DNA from: CAYNYI01 sp964401455
Lineage (GTDB): Bacteria; Fibrobacterota; OXYB2-FULL-49-7; CAYNYI01
DNA: 9,925 bases
Direction: 5' to 3'
Assembly (NCBI GenBank): GCA_964401455.1
Contig: CAYNYI010000100.1
Coordinates: 1 to 9,925 of the forward strand
Below, piece by piece: positions 7,097-9,925 of this stretch. The notes beneath the pieces are model-generated. The model made no database searches, had not been told where the DNA came from, and saw nothing but the letters and a program-made list of their open reading frames with translations. Position numbers and translations under genes: made by a program. Every line of letters begins with the position of its first letter. The stretch's first letter is position 1.

Positions 7097-8022
7097 TTTC
7101 TGGAAGACCTGACGGTTATTTCTTCGGGATTGATATTATACCATTCGATGCCGTCTATAAAGGAATTGATTTCCGGGCTAAGGGATGTTTTATTTTCAAG
7201 CTCAATCCTTGAGAAATCTATTACGGCGCTGAAATGCCTCGGACCGATTTTTTTAAGAGTTTTCTCCGGGCCTACAGCTATCAAGCCTATGGTTTCAGAT
7301 GATAATTCTGTCTTTGTTCCGGATGGTTTGTTTATGAGCCGTATCGGGATGCCTTTTATTGTTTTCCTGACTTTTTTATCCACTTTAACCGCAACTCTTA
7401 CGGAATCAGGTTTTATACTGAGAGAGAAAGAACCGGGAGCAATAACCGGAATAAAAAGTACGGTGTCGGACTTTATATCCTTTAATTCGGTACGGACTGT
7501 TTTAATATTTTCAATACCGGCGATATCCGGCCGCGCGCCCGAGATTTCCGCCGTCCAGGAAGAAGCGGGAACAATCCCGCTTATAAGAAAACCCGGAGCC
7601 GGGTCCGCTTCAATGTCAGGCACAATATCAACCTGCTTGCTGACAAGAGTATTTAGAGTAATGTCAAGAGTTGCGGGATATATAATCTTTTTGGAACTGA
7701 TATCCGTTTCTCCTCCAAAACGGATATCATTCTCACTCAAAGTAATTTCCTGCGGACCCCATTTCGCCCTTGAAAGATCTGCAAATACTACCTTATCCAT
7801 GAAATGCAGAGTCAAAATTGATTTTCCGGTAGCTGTTACAGAAACTCTTGCCGAAGCGGGATGTTCCGATGAAAGAGTCAGCTCTTTTGGAATATTTGCT
7901 ATCCTTAGGGGAAAATCCATTTCATAGGTGTACTCCTCCTGAAGCACAATATTGACCCACAAAAGTAAAGCCATCAGAAAAGCAAGAATTTTTATCGATA
8001 AATTATTGAAAAATAATTTCAT
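7093..8022 (-). CDS. YbbR/CdaR-like membrane-anchored protein
   Basis: The 309-residue product starts NNLSIKILAFLMALLLWVNIVLQEE, the typical short cytoplasmic start and single helix (about residues 8-27) of YbbR-domain proteins. The rest lies outside the membrane and contains several beta-rich repeats with the family pattern: ANIPKELTLSSEHP with ARVSVTATGK, then PGFLISGIVPASSWTAEISG, then IPIRLINK. In Firmicutes such proteins (CdaR) are encoded beside the di-AMP cyclase gene cdaA and modulate the cyclase. No cyclase gene is visible in this window, so that role cannot be assumed. The ATG is 3 bases from the stop of the upstream coiled-coil gene, and the gene's own stop overlaps tsaD. No strong ribosome site is seen, so coupling to the upstream gene is likely. 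Confidence 0.85.
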   Translation of the reverse strand: MKLFFNNLSIKILAFLMALLLWVNIVLQEEYTYEMDFPLRIANIPKELTLSSEHPASARVSVTATGKSILTLHFMDKVVFADLSRAKWGPQEITLSENDIRFGGETDISSKKIIYPATLDITLNTLVSKQVDIVPDIEADPAPGFLISGIVPASSWTAEISGARPDIAGIENIKTVRTELKDIKSDTVLFIPVIAPGSFSLSIKPDSVRVAVKVDKKVRKTIKGIPIRLINKPSGTKTELSSETIGLIAVGPEKTLKKIGPRHFSAVIDFSRIELENKTSLSPEINSFIDGIEWYNINPEEITVRSSRK

Positions 8023-8025
8023 TTA

Positions 8026-8463
8026 TCAGTCTTCGCCGTCTTCCAGGTATTTCTTCAGAAGATCCTCTTCTTCTTCTGCAAGCTCTTCTGCAAGCTCTTC
8101 TGCAAGCTCTTCTGCAAGCTCTTCTGCCGGGAGTTCTTTCCGGGCTTCTTCGGTTGTTTTTTGAACGGTTTCCGATGCAGACTCCAATTCCGGGCCCGGC
8201 GAAACGCTCCTTTCAGGAGAAGGCTGCGGATTTTCGTCCTTCTGCAGGGGAGGAACTTCACGGCTGCCTATTTCACGGCGGAGTTCCTCGTTTTTTTTCT
8301 GGAGCATTTCGACTTCCTGTTCACGCTCCTCAAGATCATGCTCAATTTCATCGATTTTACCACTTGCCCGGGCAAGCCTTATGAATACCAAGATATTAAG
8401 AACAAGCGCGGCAATACCGGCAATGGCCGCCGCGCTGAAAATAAGATTATCAAACAAGACCAT
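8026..8463 (-). CDS. Membrane-anchored coiled-coil protein with acidic repeat tail
   Basis: I do not recognise this 145-residue protein as a named family. A hydrophobic helix lies at about residues 8-29 (AAAIAGIAALVLNILVFIRL), followed by a charged heptad-like coiled coil at about 36-66 (KIDEIEHDLEEREQEVEMLQ onward). A Pro/Ser/Glu linker with PPLQ and SPGPELES comes next, then a Glu/Leu-rich tail with four tandem AEEL units and a final EEEEDLLKKYLEDGED. The ATG at 8461-8463 is preceded by GGAG at a 9-base distance. It heads the run and is 3 bases from the YbbR-like gene, so the two membrane proteins may work together. The acidic tail is probably flexible or helical and cytoplasmic. No enzyme motif is present. 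Confidence 0.8.
   Translation of the reverse strand: MVLFDNLIFSAAAIAGIAALVLNILVFIRLARASGKIDEIEHDLEEREQEVEMLQKKNEELRREIGSREVPPLQKDENPQPSPERSVSPGPELESASETVQKTTEEARKELPAEELAEELAEELAEELAEEEEDLLKKYLEDGED
8074..8121 (-). repeat. Four perfect 12-bp tandem repeats
   Basis: TTCTGCAAGCTC on the plus strand is repeated four times without a mismatch, inside the coiled-coil gene, where it encodes (EELA)n. A partial unit continues at 8122. Perfect identity, including third codon positions, points to recent slippage. Because the unit is 12 bases, copy number changes keep the reading frame and alter only tail length. Confidence 0.95.
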
Positions 8464-8495
8464 TTATGAGATCTCCGGTATTCAGTTAAAATTCT

Positions 8496-8525
8496 AATAT
8501 AAGTTAATATTGCGTACCTTATCAA
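8496..8525 (-). promoter_or_regulatory. Candidate promoter of the six-gene run
   Basis: Reading leftwards, TTGATA (8520-8525) and TATATT (8496-8501) each match the sigma-70 boxes at five of six positions with an 18-base spacer. The expected start point lies about 25 bases before the first gene's ATG, leaving room for its GGAG site. No other pair as good was seen in this intergenic region for this strand. Confidence 0.5.
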
Positions 8526-8567
8526 GCAGTATGAGATGGCTTCAGTGTCTTCGGTCGCCCTGCTTGA
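8522..8567. repeat. 8-bp inverted repeat in the divergent intergenic region
   Basis: TCAAGCAG (8522-8529) and CTGCTTGA (8560-8567) are exact reverse complements around a 30-base spacer. The left arm overlaps the -35 of the leftward promoter and the right arm overlaps the possible -35 of the rightward one. It may be a hairpin or a regulator site. Confidence 0.5.
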
Positions 8568-8593
8568 CCTGACCATCCTTCGTGAATTATCTT
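8564..8593 (+). promoter_or_regulatory. Possible rsmE promoter giving a leaderless mRNA
   Basis: TTGACC (8564-8569) and TATCTT (8588-8593) are 18 bases apart, with five and four matches to the sigma-70 boxes. Transcription would begin near 8600, at the ATG itself, which would explain why no ribosome site is seen. The -10 match is modest. Confidence 0.28.
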
Positions 8594-8599
8594 AAGCTC

Positions 8600-9292
8600 A
8601 TGTCAAATGACCACCAGATTTTCTTTTCCGAAAGCCCTGTCATCGACGGGCACATCACGCTTGACAAAGAGGAAGGCCGGCATGCGCTGAAAGTAATGAG
8701 GCTCAAAAGCGGCGACCGGGCACTCGTGATCGACGGGAAAGGAAAGGCCTTTTTTACTGTTCTTGAAAAAAAACAAAGAACAGCTGTATTCCGGGTTCAA
8801 GAAGAAGAGGAAGAACCCAAACCTCCGGAAAAAATTCTATGCTGCGCCATGATAAAAAAAAACGCTTTTGAGAAGATTGTGGAATACTGCGCGCAGACTG
8901 AAATCAGTGAAATTATTCCTGTATCCTGCTCCAGGTCTCCAGCGGGAATAATGTATTCGTCTTCGTTTATGGAAAGGCTTAAGGTTAAAAGCCGGGCAGC
9001 TCTCAAACAATCCGGAGGTAGATGGCTCACAAATATTTCCCGGCCTCTTGAATTAAAGAAAATTCCCGAAGAATGCCGGAATATAAAAAAAAGATTCATT
9101 GCGCTTCAGGGCAGGCGGGAAACAATACAAGCGGACGAGCCCGCACTCACATTAATCGGACCCGAAGGAGGGTTTACCGAAGATGAAATTGCGTTTGCTC
9201 TTGAAAACGGGTTTATTGAATCCGGACTGGGAAACCGGAGACTTCGTTCAGAAGCGGCCGCTTTCGCCGCGGCGATTAAAATGTGTGTTTAA
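8600..9292 (+). CDS. rsmE: 16S rRNA (uracil1498-N3)-methyltransferase RsmE
   Basis: The 230-residue SPOUT-family enzyme methylates N3 of U1498 in helix 44 of 16S rRNA, using S-adenosylmethionine and acting on assembled 30S subunits. The N-terminal PUA-like part reads FFSESPVIDGHITL, then HALKVMRLKSGD and VIDG. The C-terminal knot carries LIGPEGGFTEDEI (GPEGG at about 187-191) and LGNRRLRSEAAA (about 210-221), where the family usually has LGPRILRTETAA. I chose the ATG at 8600 because it places FF near residue 8, as in relatives. An in-frame GTG at 8582 would add six residues. Neither start has a clear ribosome site. It is divergent from the coiled-coil gene and precedes the GH130 gene by 103 bases. 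Function is well supported and the start is uncertain. Confidence 0.93.
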   Translation: MSNDHQIFFSESPVIDGHITLDKEEGRHALKVMRLKSGDRALVIDGKGKAFFTVLEKKQRTAVFRVQEEEEEPKPPEKILCCAMIKKNAFEKIVEYCAQTEISEIIPVSCSRSPAGIMYSSSFMERLKVKSRAALKQSGGRWLTNISRPLELKKIPEECRNIKKRFIALQGRRETIQADEPALTLIGPEGGFTEDEIAFALENGFIESGLGNRRLRSEAAAFAAAIKMCV

Positions 9293-9395
9293 ATAAAAGA
9301 AATAAAAGCTGGTTTTTGCCGGTAAAAAATTTATCTTCACTTAATAGAAGTCGATCCCGTTCGGAACAAAGGGCGATCTCTAAAAGGAGCAATAA

Positions 9396-9925
9396 ATGCT
9401 TAAAAGACATCCTTCCAATCCTCTTATAAAACCTGAAATGTTAAAACCCTCGCATCCCGCCTACAGGGTGAAGGGCGCTTTCAATGCGGGAGCGGTCGAA
9501 TGGAACAAAGAGACAATACTTCTTTTACGGGTCGCTGAAGACTGCATTCCCAAAGAGGGCTATGCCGCAGTCCCTTACTATAGTTTCAAAGACGGGGAGG
9601 GCACCCCCGAAATTCTGGAAGTGGCGCTTGATGATCCGGATGTAAAGCTCAAAGACACAAGGGGAGTCGTTTACAAAGGCGTGGACTATTTATCCACAAT
9701 GAGCCATATTAGACTCGCAAGAAGTTCAGACGGGATAAATTTCAAAGTCGATGACAAACCTTTCATCTATCCCTGCGTGGAGAGCGAATGTTTCGGGTGC
9801 GAGGATGCCCGCGCCACAGTAATCGAAGGCAAAGTCTACCTTAATTATACCGCTATTTCCGGAGACGGCTGGGTAACCGCGCTCGCGACCACCGATGATT
9901 TCAAGACCATAGACAGAAAAGGAAT
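9396..9925 (+). CDS. GH130 family glycoside phosphorylase/hydrolase, N-terminal part (cut by window edge)
   Basis: An open frame of 176 codons runs off the right edge without a stop. It begins at an ATG with AAGGAG six bases upstream, a strong ribosome site. The product is a GH130-type five-bladed propeller, with NPLIKP near residue 9, FNAGAVEWNKETILLLRV at about 29-46, YLSTMSHIRLARSSDGINF at about 98-116, GCEDARAT at about 134-141 and YLNYTAISGDGW at about 148-159. The EDAR motif (Asp137) corresponds to the conserved acid of the family. Characterised members mostly phosphorolyse or hydrolyse beta-1,2- or beta-1,4-linked mannosides, and one group acts on Man-GlcNAc. The subgroup cannot be told from half the protein. 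No signal peptide is present, so the enzyme is probably cytoplasmic. Whether it shares an mRNA with rsmE is open, because the 103-base gap shows neither a clear terminator nor a clear promoter. Confidence 0.88.
   Translation, partial: MLKRHPSNPLIKPEMLKPSHPAYRVKGAFNAGAVEWNKETILLLRVAEDCIPKEGYAAVPYYSFKDGEGTPEILEVALDDPDVKLKDTRGVVYKGVDYLSTMSHIRLARSSDGINFKVDDKPFIYPCVESECFGCEDARATVIEGKVYLNYTAISGDGWVTALATTDDFKTIDRKG

Noticed and set aside
6992..7927. A 311-residue open frame on the plus strand opposite the YbbR-like gene
   Set aside because: It lies almost wholly antisense to a gene with clear family features, has no recognisable domain and no ribosome site that stands out. It is best explained as a by-product of codon bias.
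8379..8576. A 65-residue minus-strand frame covering the divergent intergenic region
   Set aside because: It overlaps the start of the coiled-coil gene in another frame, contains the likely promoter and lacks any convincing protein character.
8522..8579. A stem followed by CCTGACCA, reminiscent of a tRNA acceptor end
   Set aside because: The enclosed 30 bases cannot form D, anticodon and T arms, so it is not a tRNA.
9293..9340. Possible terminator after rsmE (GCTGG, T run, GCCGGT)
   Set aside because: The arms do not pair as a proper stem, so there is no supported terminator.

Overview
The window looks like chromosomal DNA from a diderm (Gram-negative-type) bacterium. The evidence is a TolC-like outer-membrane protein, a lipoprotein efflux adaptor and the first residues of an RND pump. 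Gene order, the streptococcal-type numbering of the Asd active site and the AGGAG-type ribosome sites do not fix the phylum. A non-proteobacterial diderm such as a spirochaete or an uncultured candidate phylum is only a guess. I see no rRNA, tRNA, CRISPR array or insertion sequence.

Region 1 (1-3310, minus strand) is a TetR-controlled drug/solute efflux operon. Its order of transcription is tetR, tolC-like outer membrane factor, periplasmic adaptor lipoprotein, RND transporter, the last cut off at the left edge. The first three genes are joined by ATGA stop/start overlaps. Just upstream of the TTG start of tetR lies a perfect 10-bp inverted repeat with a 10-bp spacer that overlaps the likely promoter, a good candidate for the repressor's own operator.

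Region 2 (3293-3521) is about 230 bases without a recognisable gene. An AT-rich hairpin with a T run, overlapping the purA stop codon, probably ends the next transcript.

Region 3 (3533-8525, minus strand) is a six-gene run. In order of transcription it holds a membrane-anchored coiled-coil protein with a perfect 12-bp tandem repeat, a YbbR/CdaR-like membrane protein, tsaD (tRNA t6A synthesis), asd (aspartate semialdehyde dehydrogenase), an unknown 64-residue single-pass membrane protein, and purA (adenylosuccinate synthetase). Gaps are short (a 4-bp overlap to 42 bp), so a single mRNA from a promoter near 8496-8525 is likely. Asd and PurA both draw on the aspartate pool. The other members are translation and envelope genes of ordinary housekeeping character.

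Region 4 (8560-9925, plus strand) runs the other way, with rsmE (16S rRNA m3U1498 methyltransferase) followed by the N-terminal half of a GH130 family glycoside phosphorylase/hydrolase cut by the right edge. The divergent intergenic region holds an 8-bp inverted repeat that touches both candidate promoters.

Most of the window is ordinary core genome. The points worth a second look are the putative TetR operator, the two unknown single-pass membrane proteins in the asd/purA operon, a TsaD glycine-loop substitution, a long loop insertion in the TolC-like protein and a possibly leaderless rsmE start.
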